Origin: Alloprevotella tannerae ATCC 51259 | Lineage (GTDB): Bacteria > Bacteroidota > Bacteroidia > Bacteroidales > Bacteroidaceae | Length of the DNA: 64,000 nucleotides | Reading direction: 5' to 3' | Assembly: GCF_000159995.1 (NCBI RefSeq) | Contig: NZ_GG700642.1 | Coordinates: 89,036 to 153,035 of the forward strand | Shown here: positions 45,249 through 53,886 of the stretch, one piece after another | Numbering within the stretch: the first letter of the stretch is position 1 | Layout of the letters: every line of letters begins with the position of its first letter | The notes under the pieces: generated by a model | Databases searched by the model: none | Told to the model about the DNA's origin: nothing | Seen by the model: only the letters and a program-made list of their open reading frames with translations | Made by a program: the position numbers and the translations under genes

Positions 45249-46292
45249 CTAACCTTCGCGTAGGAAATCAAAAGCCTCATAGATTTCTTCGCGCTCGGCG
45301 TGTTGGTCTGTAAAAATACGCCCCACATCACCCAAGAAGGTAAAGTTGATGACTCCACCAACGTTTTTCTTATCGTGAAGCATTAGTTCGTAAAGTGTAT
45401 CATAGTCGTCGCACGAGAACTCGAAGCGACCATAATTCTCGATTAAGTAGCGCACAGTTTGCCGCAAGCGCTCAAGCGGGAAATCCCGATGCACGTGACT
45501 CAAATAGAGTTCGCAAATCATTCCTTGTGCGACACAAGAACCGTGTAGTTGCGGAGACTGGCGACGAAGCGACAAGGTCTCAAAAGCATGGCCAACTGTG
45601 TGGCCAAAGTTTAGCGCTTTACGCAAGCCGTGTTCTTGAGGATCTTCGGCGACAATGCGCTGTTTGAGTGCGATACTCTCGCCTACCATCTTCTGCAGGC
45701 GTTCAAAATCGGGCGCAGCCAAATCGAAATCCAAATGTTCCGCCCACGCTTGCACATTATTTAATAAGGCGTGCTTCAGCATCTCTGCATAGCCCGAGCG
45801 AAGATTGACGGCATCGAGTGTGCGCAGGAACGGCGTATGTATCCATACACGCTGAGCCGGACAAAAGACGCCGATCTCGTTTTTCAGTCCGTTAAAATTA
45901 ACGCCCGTCTTACCGCCGACAGCGGCATCGACCATAGCCAGCAACGTAGTCGGGACATTGATGAAGTCGATCCCACGCTTGAAGGTGGCCGCAGCAAAAC
46001 CGCCCAAGTCAGTAACCATCCCGCCGCCCAGACATATTATTAATGAGTGGCGCGTAGCCCCATGTGTTTGCAAAAAAGTCCACACTTGGGACAGTGCCTC
46101 CAAATCTTTGTGGGCATCGGTCGAAGCTATAATGATATCAGGCGAAAAAAGTGAAGTGCTATCGCCTAATAAAGGACGGCAAAGGCGCTCTGTCTGCGTA
46201 TCGGTCAGCACAAAGATGCGGTCATAGCCTCCCTGCTGCAGGCGGCCGACTGCTTCGGACAAATTATCGACAAGTAGTACGTGCTGTTTCAT
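45249..46292 (-). CDS. aroB: 3-Dehydroquinate synthase
   Basis: Second enzyme of the shikimate pathway, converting DAHP to 3-dehydroquinate with NAD and a metal. 347 residues with the NAD/metal region LGGGMVTDLGGFAAATFKRG, VPTTLLAMVDAAVGGKTGVN, and the metal histidines in LNFGHTVGHAFE. Length is normal. The preceding step is encoded nearby on the other strand (47334-48404). Confidence 0.97.
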   Translation of the reverse strand: MKQHVLLVDNLSEAVGRLQQGGYDRIFVLTDTQTERLCRPLLGDSTSLFSPDIIIASTDAHKDLEALSQVWTFLQTHGATRHSLIICLGGGMVTDLGGFAAATFKRGIDFINVPTTLLAMVDAAVGGKTGVNFNGLKNEIGVFCPAQRVWIHTPFLRTLDAVNLRSGYAEMLKHALLNNVQAWAEHLDFDLAAPDFERLQKMVGESIALKQRIVAEDPQEHGLRKALNFGHTVGHAFETLSLRRQSPQLHGSCVAQGMICELYLSHVHRDFPLERLRQTVRYLIENYGRFEFSCDDYDTLYELMLHDKKNVGGVINFTFLGDVGRIFTDQHAEREEIYEAFDFLREG

Positions 46293-46354
46293 TTCTAAAG
46301 TTTCACAGACTTATGACCGCACAACGAGAGCAAGATTTGACGCCTCGCAGAAAC

Positions 46355-46789
46355 TTATTCGTCTCTCTCAAAGCGCTCAATTGCCGCTCGGAAATCGGCC
46401 GGCACCTCTACGCTTTTCTTTTCTTTCAAAGAATAACAAACCATCACTGTAGAGCAACGACAGACAACCGTATTGGTTTTTAGGTTGACTGCACGCTGCT
46501 GCAAGGTGAAACTCTTTCTACCTATACGAGGGATGCAGGTTTCTACAACGATCTCATCTCCATAAAAGACGGGATGAAAAAAATCTGCACTGATATTGGC
46601 TACAATCGGCACAACGCCGTGTGCTTTCCCATCTGCCCCCATTACTGAATTAAGGTAATCCATCTTACCTAAGTCGTAATAGCTGAAATACGCATTATTG
46701 TTGACGTGACCGTAAGAATCTGCGTCATTAAAACGTATCTGTATTGGCATTCTTCTACGATACGTAAGCTCGTCTTTTGGTTCTTCCAT
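46355..46789 (-). CDS. Hotdog-fold acyl-CoA thioesterase
   Basis: 144 residues of the 4-hydroxybenzoyl-CoA thioesterase type. The catalytic region is IRFNDADSYGHVNNNAYFSYYDLGKMDYLN with the aspartate in NDADSYGHVN. Natural substrate unknown; YbgC-like housekeeping roles are possible. It precedes aroB by 62 bp on the same strand. Confidence 0.88.
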   Translation of the reverse strand: MEEPKDELTYRRRMPIQIRFNDADSYGHVNNNAYFSYYDLGKMDYLNSVMGADGKAHGVVPIVANISADFFHPVFYGDEIVVETCIPRIGRKSFTLQQRAVNLKTNTVVCRCSTVMVCYSLKEKKSVEVPADFRAAIERFERDE

Positions 46790-46855
46790 ACTTTAATCTA
46801 TTCAAGGTGTGCTGCAACTTCGTATGCGTCGTTACAGCGCCTCATCGTTGTTGTT

Positions 46856-47125
46856 TTAATCAAAATAAGTACGGGCAAGGGATGCGATTTTGCCGCGATC
46901 AACTATCGTATCCAGCGTATCAGGATCAACACGACACAAATCGCGCAGCGCATAAATTGCATTTTCCTCGTCAGTATTGTCGACAGAGACGAAAGCGAAG
47001 AGGTGATTGCGAGCATCTAAGATTTTGATAGCGCCACGACAATAGTCGACCGTACGATCTTGATGCGATAATTGCGCCGTAGCGTAGTGCAACAATGCGT
47101 CTATAAAATCACTTCGTTCGTCCAT
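46856..47125 (-). CDS. Conserved-looking small protein of unknown function, 89 residues
   Basis: The ATG at 47123-47125 opens MDERSDFIDALLHYATAQLSHQDRTVDYCRGAIKILDARN and the frame ends at 46856. It is acidic, helical and soluble. The frame stays open far upstream into the DAHP synthase region, but a consensus promoter (47186-47216) lies just before this ATG and gives a 55-base leader, which supports the short gene. No family is recognised. The thioesterase and aroB genes follow on the same strand. Confidence 0.62.
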   Translation of the reverse strand: MDERSDFIDALLHYATAQLSHQDRTVDYCRGAIKILDARNHLFAFVSVDNTDEENAIYALRDLCRVDPDTLDTIVDRGKIASLARTYFD

Positions 47126-47185
47126 AATCAAAATTAGCAGGAGCAAAGTGCATAACTTCACACTTTTAGCCTCTTCTACGTGATG

Positions 47186-47216
47186 CAAAGTTAGCACAAG
47201 AAACAGCGGCCGCAAA
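47186..47216 (-). promoter_or_regulatory. Promoter of the 89-residue protein gene
   Basis: On the minus strand TTTG (47213-47216) and TAACTTTG (47186-47193) are 19 bp apart, the Bacteroidetes consensus. It may also drive the downstream thioesterase and aroB genes. Confidence 0.7.
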
Positions 47217-47300
47217 GAAAATATAGCCTTTAATGGGATAAAGCCGCAAAACTCCTCATAAAAAATGAGAGAAAGAAGAAAATGAAAGCCGCAATCTCTG

Positions 47301-47308
47301 TACTTTTG
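47301..47308 (+). promoter_or_regulatory. -7 box for the DAHP synthase/chorismate mutase gene
   Basis: TACTTTTG matches TAnnTTTG and lies 25 bp before the ATG at 47334. It is divergent from the promoter at 47186-47216, about 85 bp away. Confidence 0.55.
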
Positions 47309-47333
47309 CACAAGTAAAAACGAAAGATTATTT

Positions 47334-48404
47334 ATGGACTTAGATTTACGCCCTCTCGCCTTACCAGCCGCCCCTTGCGGCGAAAAAACGCTCTTGATCG
47401 CGGGCCCTTGCGCCGCAGAAACGGAAGCACAAGTAATGCAGACAGCACGCGAATTGGCGGACTTTGGTGTTCGAATCTTTCGTGCCGGCATTTGGAAGCC
47501 GCGCACCAAGCCCGGTGGCTTTGAGGGAAAAGGCTTGGAAGCGCTCCCTTGGCTGCGCCGTGTCAACGAAGAACTGGGGATGATCACGGCTACGGAAGTG
47601 GCAACGCCAACGCACATCGAAGCTGCACTTAAAGCGGGCGTAGGTTTGCTGTGGATTGGTGCACGCACGGCGACAAGCCCATTTGCACTGCAAGACATGG
47701 CAGACGCTTTGCGCGGTGTCAACATTCCGATCCTGGTGAAAAACCCTGTTAACCCCGATATCGAGCTATGGATTGGCGGACTCCTACGCCTGAACCAAGT
47801 GGGCATAAAGCGCCTCGGCGTCATCCATCGCGGCTTCTCTACCTACGAAAAAAAAATATATCGCAACGAGCCTATGTGGAGTGTCCCCATTGAGTTGCGT
47901 CGCCGCTTCCCGGATTTACCTATTATTGGAGACCCAAGTCACATAGGAGGTCAACGTTCACTGATTGCCCCTTTGGCACAACAAGGACTCGATTTAGGTT
48001 TTGATGGTCTGATCATCGAAACGCATTGTTCGCCCGAAAAGGCTTGGAGCGACGCCGCCCAGCAAATCACGCCCACTGTTTTGAAGTCCTTACTCAATCA
48101 GCTTGTCATACGAGATCGAAGGAATGAAGCGGTACAATTAGATGAGATGCGAGCACAAATAGATCGCCTTGATAGTTCTCTCATTCATCTGCTTGCTGAA
48201 CGAATGGCCGTTAGCAGCAAAATAGGAGCTTATAAGAAAGCACATAATCTAACTATCGTGCAAGCTCGACGCTACGACGAAATCCTAAAACGCAATTTTG
48301 AACATGGGACATCTCACGGAATGACGCCTCAATTCATCAAGGCCATTTTTGAAGCTATTCATGAAGAAAGTATACGTCGACAAGCCGAAATTATGCGCGA
48401 CTAA
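47334..48404 (+). CDS. Bifunctional DAHP synthase / chorismate mutase (type II)
   Basis: 356 residues. Residues 1-260 are a KDO8P-synthase-like (type I-beta) DAHP synthase with AGPCAAE, IWKPRTKPGGFEGKG, GVIHRGFSTYEK and IGDPSHIGGQRS. Residues about 268-350 are a chorismate mutase with LDEMRAQIDRLDSSLIHLLAERM and the Lys/Arg residues of an AroQ active site. The fusion joins the first shikimate step with the branch to phenylalanine and tyrosine, and the mutase part commonly serves as the allosteric sensor. Confidence 0.95.
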   Translation: MDLDLRPLALPAAPCGEKTLLIAGPCAAETEAQVMQTARELADFGVRIFRAGIWKPRTKPGGFEGKGLEALPWLRRVNEELGMITATEVATPTHIEAALKAGVGLLWIGARTATSPFALQDMADALRGVNIPILVKNPVNPDIELWIGGLLRLNQVGIKRLGVIHRGFSTYEKKIYRNEPMWSVPIELRRRFPDLPIIGDPSHIGGQRSLIAPLAQQGLDLGFDGLIIETHCSPEKAWSDAAQQITPTVLKSLLNQLVIRDRRNEAVQLDEMRAQIDRLDSSLIHLLAERMAVSSKIGAYKKAHNLTIVQARRYDEILKRNFEHGTSHGMTPQFIKAIFEAIHEESIRRQAEIMRD

Positions 48405-48482
48405 ACAGCAGTTTTTCCTCTCTTTGTCGAATCAAAAGCCAATAATTTCTTCAACGCTTTTCTCAAAAAAACTTAGGAATCC

Positions 48483-48513
48483 TTTGTTAGGATAATCAAA
48501 TCCTTTACTTTTG
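48483..48513 (+). promoter_or_regulatory. Promoter of the outer-membrane protein gene
   Basis: TTTG (48483-48486) and TACTTTTG (48506-48513) are 19 bp apart, an exact consensus match. The leader to the ATG at 48671 is long, about 150 bases, leaving room for control in the mRNA; no known riboswitch is recognised in it. Confidence 0.7.
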
Positions 48514-48670
48514 CTGTGTAATAGCAAACTAATACAGAAAGAAACCTCGCGATTTGTGTAGCCAAACCTTTTTAAGAGCTTCTCATAGCGGGATTTCCAA
48601 ACGACGATCTTTGCTGTATTATCCCTTTCTGCTTACACCGAAATAGCGAACTAACAATAAAGAATATGAT

Positions 48671-51154
48671 ATGAAACACACCTTTAATACCGTAATGTAC
48701 GCTGCGGTTTTAGCGCTTGTGCTGATTTCCACCTTACCGACACAAGCACAAACAGTTGCAAGCTATACCATCAAAGGCCTTGTTGTTGATTCTGCCAACG
48801 CACAGCCAGAACCTTATGCCACAATCAGACTCTATCAAGAAGGGAAGCACAAGCACCCAATAGCCACCGGCGTAGCAGATGAACAAGGCGTTTTCAGCCT
48901 TACTTGCACGCAAGCGGGCCGATATACGCTCGAAGCTGCCGCTTTGAGCAAAGGATTTTGCAGCCGCGACTTTGTTTTGGCTGAAGAAAAACAAGTTGAT
49001 TTGGGCCGACTCGCATTATTTATGAGCGAAAGCGATTTAAAGACGGCCGTAGTTACAGCTAAAGCGCCTTTGGTGAAAGCTACGGGCGATCGCATCAATT
49101 ATGCCGTAAAAGATGATCCGGAATCCAAGACACAAAGTCTTTTGGATATGCTGCGAAAAGTGCCACTTGTGACCGTTGATGGGCAAGATAAAATTACGGT
49201 TAACGGCAGTGGGAGTTTCAAAGTTTACGTTAATGGCCAGCCCAACAAACTCATGAGCAGCAATCCCGGAGAAATATTCAAAAGTTACCCGGCATCGGCG
49301 GTAAAAAGCGTGGAAGTAATCACTAACCCCGGCGCAAAATACGACGCAGAGGGAGTTTCCGGTATTCTCAACATTATTATGCAGACGCAAGACAACACGA
49401 ACGGCTACACGTTAACGCCCGGCATTCGCGCGAGTCAGCGAGGCATAAACGAAAGTTTGTTTGCAATGGTCAAGCAAGGTAAGCTGACGCTCTCCGGCAA
49501 TCTTAATCTTTTTCAAAGCAAATCCATCCCAACTGATCTTTTAATTGAGCGAAAAACAATCTCCGCTCCCGGCTACTTACTCTTTCACAACGAGGGCACA
49601 GCCACACAACGCTCACACGGAAATATGGGTAGCCTCGAAGCTAGTTATGAATTTGATGCACACAACTTACTCAGCGTTTCAAGCAACTGGTGGGGGTTCC
49701 GGCAAAATCAAGATGTAACGGGCGAAACACGCTTACTCAAGGACGGCGTCACCTACTTGGGCGGCAATCATCGCTCAGGCACACTGAAAAATGGAATGGA
49801 CAACATTGAGATCGGCGTTGACTACCAGCACGCCTTTAAGCACCCGCAGCAAAAGCTGACGCTCTCTTACCATTATAGTAATGGGAAGACGACAGCTGAC
49901 AACTTCTATTGGTTTCATCAAGTCGTAAATCAAGCCGGACTGCTTGACCAACTCACAAAAGGCACAATGAAGTCGCCGGAACACACGGGGCAAATCGACT
50001 TTACCACACCGCTTTCAGCAAGTCAGACGCTGTCGACCGGCGTAAAGTATATCGCGCGCAGAAACGTCAGCGATTTCGACGAACTTACGCGCCCTTCTGA
50101 AACGTCAACGCCATTGACGCCGGACCCTTCTCGTTCTTCTCATTATCGTCACAACAACAATATCGGCGCAGCTTATGGCGAATGGGCTTATCAGCGCGAC
50201 GCACTCGCCTTGCGCATCGGCCTACGCTTCGAGACTTCACGCATTGAAGTAAAGTATCCTGATGGTTCAAAGCCATCTTTCTCCAAGACGCTCAACGATC
50301 TCGTGCCATCAGTCAGTGCAAGTTGGAATCTCTCCCCCACCCAAATTATAAAAGCCAACTATAACCTGCGTATTAACAGACCGAGCATAGATGCTCTCTC
50401 GCCCTATGTGGCTCGCAACTTTCCGGGAATGCTGAGTTATGGTAATCCGAATCTGACCAGCACACGTTGGCACAATTTCGAATTGGGCTATAATCGCTTT
50501 GGGCGCGTCCTAACCCTAATGGCCTCGCTCAAATATACGACAACGACCAACGAAATGTCCAATTATAGTTTCTTTGACGGACGCTTGCTCAACTCAACCT
50601 ATGGCAACCGCACTCACGCAAAAATCGGTACGTTCAACCTCAATGTAATGTGGAACGCGACAAAAACTACGCGCCTCAACGTCAACGCTGCCCTCAACTA
50701 TGATGACTACAAATCATACGCAAGCGGCGAGCACAATCACGGTTATAGCGGCTCGGTCTTCGCTAATCTGACGCAGGATCTTTGGTGGAAACTAAAATTG
50801 GGCGTCACGGGTGGTTACTTCCGCGGCAGATACACGCTACAAGGCTCGCAACCCACATTTCATTTCAACAGCCTTTCGCTCACGCGCTCTTTCTTAAAGG
50901 ACGACCGCTTAACGGTAACGTTGGTGGGAGCTAATCTTTTCTTCCCACAATTAAAAATGACGAACGAAACCATCGGAAAAGACTTCACCAACATTCAGCG
51001 TTTCACCATGCACGAGAATATGGTGTTTGCCGTCGGCGCAACCTGGCGCATCGGCCATTTGAAAGCAGCCGTCAAGAAAGCAGATCACACGATCTCCAAC
51101 CAAGACGTAATCAAGCAAAAGAACAACCAGGGCGCACAAGCCGTAGGTATGTAA
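48671..51154 (+). CDS. Outer-membrane beta-barrel protein (TonB-receptor-like, OMP_b-brl_3 type)
   Basis: 827 residues. Signal peptide MKHTFNTVMYAAVLALVLISTLPTQAQ; a carboxypeptidase-regulatory-like domain (about 32-110, YTIKGLVVDSANAQPEPYATIRLYQEG); a plug-like region (about 125-235, with LLDMLRKVPLVTVDGQDKITVNG and SVEVITNPGAKYDAEGVSGILNI); then a barrel with many aromatic-ended strands. No clear TonB box or SusD partner gene is present, so it is not a typical SusC. Substrate unknown. Confidence 0.88.
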   Translation: MKHTFNTVMYAAVLALVLISTLPTQAQTVASYTIKGLVVDSANAQPEPYATIRLYQEGKHKHPIATGVADEQGVFSLTCTQAGRYTLEAAALSKGFCSRDFVLAEEKQVDLGRLALFMSESDLKTAVVTAKAPLVKATGDRINYAVKDDPESKTQSLLDMLRKVPLVTVDGQDKITVNGSGSFKVYVNGQPNKLMSSNPGEIFKSYPASAVKSVEVITNPGAKYDAEGVSGILNIIMQTQDNTNGYTLTPGIRASQRGINESLFAMVKQGKLTLSGNLNLFQSKSIPTDLLIERKTISAPGYLLFHNEGTATQRSHGNMGSLEASYEFDAHNLLSVSSNWWGFRQNQDVTGETRLLKDGVTYLGGNHRSGTLKNGMDNIEIGVDYQHAFKHPQQKLTLSYHYSNGKTTADNFYWFHQVVNQAGLLDQLTKGTMKSPEHTGQIDFTTPLSASQTLSTGVKYIARRNVSDFDELTRPSETSTPLTPDPSRSSHYRHNNNIGAAYGEWAYQRDALALRIGLRFETSRIEVKYPDGSKPSFSKTLNDLVPSVSASWNLSPTQIIKANYNLRINRPSIDALSPYVARNFPGMLSYGNPNLTSTRWHNFELGYNRFGRVLTLMASLKYTTTTNEMSNYSFFDGRLLNSTYGNRTHAKIGTFNLNVMWNATKTTRLNVNAALNYDDYKSYASGEHNHGYSGSVFANLTQDLWWKLKLGVTGGYFRGRYTLQGSQPTFHFNSLSLTRSFLKDDRLTVTLVGANLFFPQLKMTNETIGKDFTNIQRFTMHENMVFAVGATWRIGHLKAAVKKADHTISNQDVIKQKNNQGAQAVGM

Positions 51155-51161
51155 TATGACG

Positions 51162-51197
51162 AAGCCGGAGCAGTAATCTTCAGACCTGCTCCGGCTT
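51162..51197. terminator. Terminator after the outer-membrane protein gene
   Basis: AAGCCGGAGCAG (51162-51173) pairs with CTGCTCCGGCTT (51186-51197), followed by TT. It stands between two convergent genes. Confidence 0.85.
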
Positions 51198-51296
51198 TAC
51201 TATATATTATATAATGTGTAGCCGATGTAGAATAGACTACACTTAATCTGCAAAAGATGAGTTTTTCATCCACCTCACCACTCCGTTAATCCTTAC

Positions 51297-52523
51297 TCAA
51301 CTACCACTACCCCATTGTTTATACTTCGCAGCATAAACAAAAATAACGACAAAACAGATTAAAGGGACGATAAAGGCAAAAGCCATCGACGTTTGCTCCG
51401 CTATGGCAGCCATCAGCGTTGGTGCAGCGGCACCGCCCACTATCGTCATAATAAGATAAGACGAAGCGCGCTTTGTTGCCTGGCGTAATCCGCGAATGGA
51501 GAGGGCAAAAATCGTCGGAAACATTATACTTTCGCAGAAGTAAACGCCCAATAAGGCCACCACGCCGATGTTCCCGCCAAAGAAGACGATTAGCATCGTG
51601 CCGCCCATAGCCAACAAAGCATAAAACGCGAGCAAGCGTTCAGGACGTATGCGTCCCATTAGCCAACTCCCCGTCAAGCGGCCGACCATAAAGAGTCCCA
51701 TACAACCAAACGACAACAAAAGTGTAGCGGTCTGATTCGAAAGTCCCACTTCGGAAGTCGTCGTAAAATTGATGAAAAAACTATTGATACCGGTCTGGGC
51801 CGCAACGTAGAGGAAGAGGGCTACAAGTCCGAACGTAAAATGACGCTGTTGCCAAAGACTACGCCCCACAAGTTCTTCGCTTGCTTCGGATTCTTCGCTA
51901 CCCACTTCCGGCCATTTCACACGTGCAAAAGCAAAAACAGCCAGCCAGACAATAATACCGATCACGGCATAAGGCAGTACGACGTCATCGTCTTGCGCAC
52001 CGGAGCGAAAGAGAAAGATACCCACTAAAGGACCAAGAATCCAGCCCAAACCATTAAAAGATTGGGCGAAGTTGATGCGGCGTTCTGCTCCTTCAGGCGC
52101 ACCCAGTACCGTAACGTATGGGTTTGCCGACGTCTCCAAGCAAGTTAAGCCGCAACCTAAGATAAACAAACAGCCGACAAAGAAGTAAAAGGAAAACAAA
52201 TTGGCTGATGGAAGCAGACTACCGGGCACGAAAAGCAATGCACCGAGCCCAAACAAGCCTAAGCCGGTCAAAACGCCGGCCCGATAACCAAAGCGACTGA
52301 TCAACTTACCCGCAGGCAGCGCCATCAAGAAGTAGCCGCCGTAGACGGCGTTCTGCACCAGCGCCGACTGCATCATAGAAATATTGAGTGATAGTTGGAA
52401 ATGCTTATTCAATACGTCCAGCATACTATGAGCAAAACCCCACATAAAGAAGAGTGAGGTAATAAGCAGAAAAGGAAAGAGGTAGTTTTTACCCTCTTTT
52501 GTCGTCGTGATAGACCATTTCAT
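51297..52523 (-). CDS. Sugar MFS transporter (FucP/GlcP-like)
   Basis: 408 residues with twelve predicted helices. Fucose-permease family hallmarks include FLLITSLFFMWGFAHSMLDVLNKHFQ at the first helix, GYFLMALPAGKLISRFGYRAGVLTGL, TCLETSANPYVTVLG and FAQSFNGLGWILGPLVG. Members import fucose, glucose or related sugars with protons; the exact sugar cannot be read here. Confidence 0.9.
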   Translation of the reverse strand: MKWSITTTKEGKNYLFPFLLITSLFFMWGFAHSMLDVLNKHFQLSLNISMMQSALVQNAVYGGYFLMALPAGKLISRFGYRAGVLTGLGLFGLGALLFVPGSLLPSANLFSFYFFVGCLFILGCGLTCLETSANPYVTVLGAPEGAERRINFAQSFNGLGWILGPLVGIFLFRSGAQDDDVVLPYAVIGIIVWLAVFAFARVKWPEVGSEESEASEELVGRSLWQQRHFTFGLVALFLYVAAQTGINSFFINFTTTSEVGLSNQTATLLLSFGCMGLFMVGRLTGSWLMGRIRPERLLAFYALLAMGGTMLIVFFGGNIGVVALLGVYFCESIMFPTIFALSIRGLRQATKRASSYLIMTIVGGAAAPTLMAAIAEQTSMAFAFIVPLICFVVIFVYAAKYKQWGSGS

Positions 52524-52778
52524 ACGAAATAATTCTTTATTTGTTTTCTATTTTTCGCCGATCGGCCGACTTGCGCGCATTGAGGCCTTACGATTGAGGC
52601 CCTAATGCAAAGTACCAAATGGCGGCGATGCCACTTTTTAGTTCTTCGCGTGTGCAAAATTAAAGCAAATGCCCCATTTCCCCATTAGTTGCACCTCAAA
52701 AAGCGTGCTAATATCTTAAAAGCGCGCAGCCTTACGCAAAAATACATCCCACAACGTCAAGTTACTTAAGAATATGAC

Positions 52779-52786
52779 TACCTTTG
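52779..52786 (+). promoter_or_regulatory. -7 box for the exonuclease gene
   Basis: TACCTTTG fits TAnnTTTG. Transcription from it would start after the in-frame ATG at 52784, which supports the ATG at 52829 as the real start. Confidence 0.5.
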
Positions 52787-52828
52787 GCGCAATGCTTCAT
52801 CCGCTATTATTTATATACAACTGAAAGT

Positions 52829-53320
52829 ATGTTAGACTTTGCTGCAATAGATTTTGAAACGGCCAATCAAGCGCGCAGCAGTGTCTGCTCGATCGGCCTC
52901 GTCGTCGTAAGAGGCGGCGAGCAGGTCGATTCTTTTTACGCGCTTATCCGCCCTGAGCCAAACTATTATTGTTATTGGAACTCACGCATTCACGGATTGC
53001 GTCAATCTGACACGGAAAATGCACCTGTGTTTAGCAAGGTTTGGACTGAGATCGCACCGCTTATCGAAGGGCTACCCTTGGTAGCGCACAACTGCCGCTT
53101 CGATCAGGGCTGCCTTAAAGCCGTCTTTCAGGTCTATCAAATGGATTATCCCGACTATACATTCTTGGATACGCTGACAGCCGCGCGCCACGCACTCCCC
53201 CATTTAGACAATCATCAGCTCCACACCGTGGCTGCCGCCTGCGGTTACCAACTTGAACAGCATCACCACGCGCTAGCCGATGCGGAAGCCTGTGCTGCCA
53301 TTGCGAAATTGCTATTGTAG
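52829..53320 (+). CDS. 3'-5' exonuclease, DnaQ-like (DEDDh)
   Basis: 163 residues beginning MLDFAAIDFETANQARSSVCSIGLV. The active site is visible: Asp8 and Glu10 in AIDFETA, an aspartate in LVAHNCRFDQGCL, and HHALADAEACAAI with the final histidine and aspartate. It belongs to the stand-alone exonucleases related to the DNA polymerase III epsilon chain; nucleic-acid substrate unknown. Confidence 0.92.
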   Translation: MLDFAAIDFETANQARSSVCSIGLVVVRGGEQVDSFYALIRPEPNYYCYWNSRIHGLRQSDTENAPVFSKVWTEIAPLIEGLPLVAHNCRFDQGCLKAVFQVYQMDYPDYTFLDTLTAARHALPHLDNHQLHTVAAACGYQLEQHHHALADAEACAAIAKLLL

Positions 53321-53409
53321 ACCCTACAGAGCCTGAATCTACCTCGAAATCTCTACGTTCTCCACGCATTCACCTTTTATATGGAATGCGCCCAACTTGC
53401 TTTCCCGTT

Positions 53410-53489
53410 GTTTGCTCCCGGCAAACTATCGTTTGGTGACGGCAAACCATCGTTTCTTCCTGCCAAACTATCGTTTGCTCCCGGCAAAC
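53410..53489. repeat. Four-unit 21-bp dyad array G
   Basis: Units of 17 bp, consensus GTTTGCTCCCGGCAAAC, start at 53410, 53431, 53452 and 53473, an exact 21-bp period with 4-bp linkers (TATC or CATC). The third unit is degenerate (its left arm is GTTTC, and its right arm CAAAC is intact). The centre is a single base, so it does not share the GT/AC rule of the other arrays. It lies 90 bp after the exonuclease and 243 bp upstream of the first sigma-54-like site of dnaK. Confidence 0.9.
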
Positions 53490-53731
53490 GAAACAACAAG
53501 GCATTATGCGCGCCAATAAATAAATGGCCGCTTCGCACCATTGCCCTCTTGTCAGCCATTCTTCAGTAATACTACAAAACTACAAGGACAGACTTCCTGC
53601 AAACATAGCATCCACCTCTTGCCATCGCATCATAATATTGACCGATAGCCTCATCTGCCACGTATCGTCAGGGGGTATCGCAACAAAGTAAGACAAACTG
53701 ATCCGCAAAATACACTGACAAGATTACATTT

Positions 53732-53747
53732 TGGCACAACGCTTGCT
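53732..53747 (+). promoter_or_regulatory. Sigma-54-type promoter, distal, upstream of dnaK
   Basis: TGGCACAACGCTTGCT matches the -24/-12 consensus TGGCAC-N5-TTGCW without a mismatch, with GG and GC 10 bp apart. Predicted start near 53757. Confidence 0.6.
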
Positions 53748-53822
53748 TATTTAGGGACATACTCGCCCCAAAGGGTGATAAAGCGAAAGAAATTTCAAAT
53801 ATCACGCCTCAAATATCAGGTT

Positions 53823-53838
53823 TGGCACGCCACTTGTA
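53823..53838 (+). promoter_or_regulatory. Sigma-54-type promoter, proximal, upstream of dnaK
   Basis: TGGCACGCCACTTGTA matches the -24/-12 consensus except GT for GC at -12. It lies 91 bp after the distal site and 49 bp before the ATG. Both sites are followed by a similar TTTAG sequence, suggesting a duplicated unit. Confidence 0.5.
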
Positions 53839-53886
53839 TTTTAGTGGGCAGATAAATAAGTAACAACAATAAAACAAAATATAACT

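Noticed and set aside
46856..47824. A 322-codon minus-strand gene covering the start of the DAHP synthase gene
   Set aside because: Its first two thirds are the antisense of a clearly real DAHP synthase and have low-complexity Ser/Arg/Pro composition. Only the last 89 codons, after a consensus promoter and an ATG, look like protein.
48514..48670. Riboswitch in the long leader of the outer-membrane protein gene
   Set aside because: No conserved core of a known class, such as a B12 box, could be seen, and no clear alternative hairpins near the start.
52583..52612. Short GAGGCC repeat pair upstream of the exonuclease gene
   Set aside because: Only two imperfect copies with no dyad or regular spacing like the other arrays; probably chance.
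52784..52828. Upstream ATG for the exonuclease gene
   Set aside because: It lies inside the predicted -7 box region and adds 15 residues before the conserved start; the ATG at 52829 fits better.
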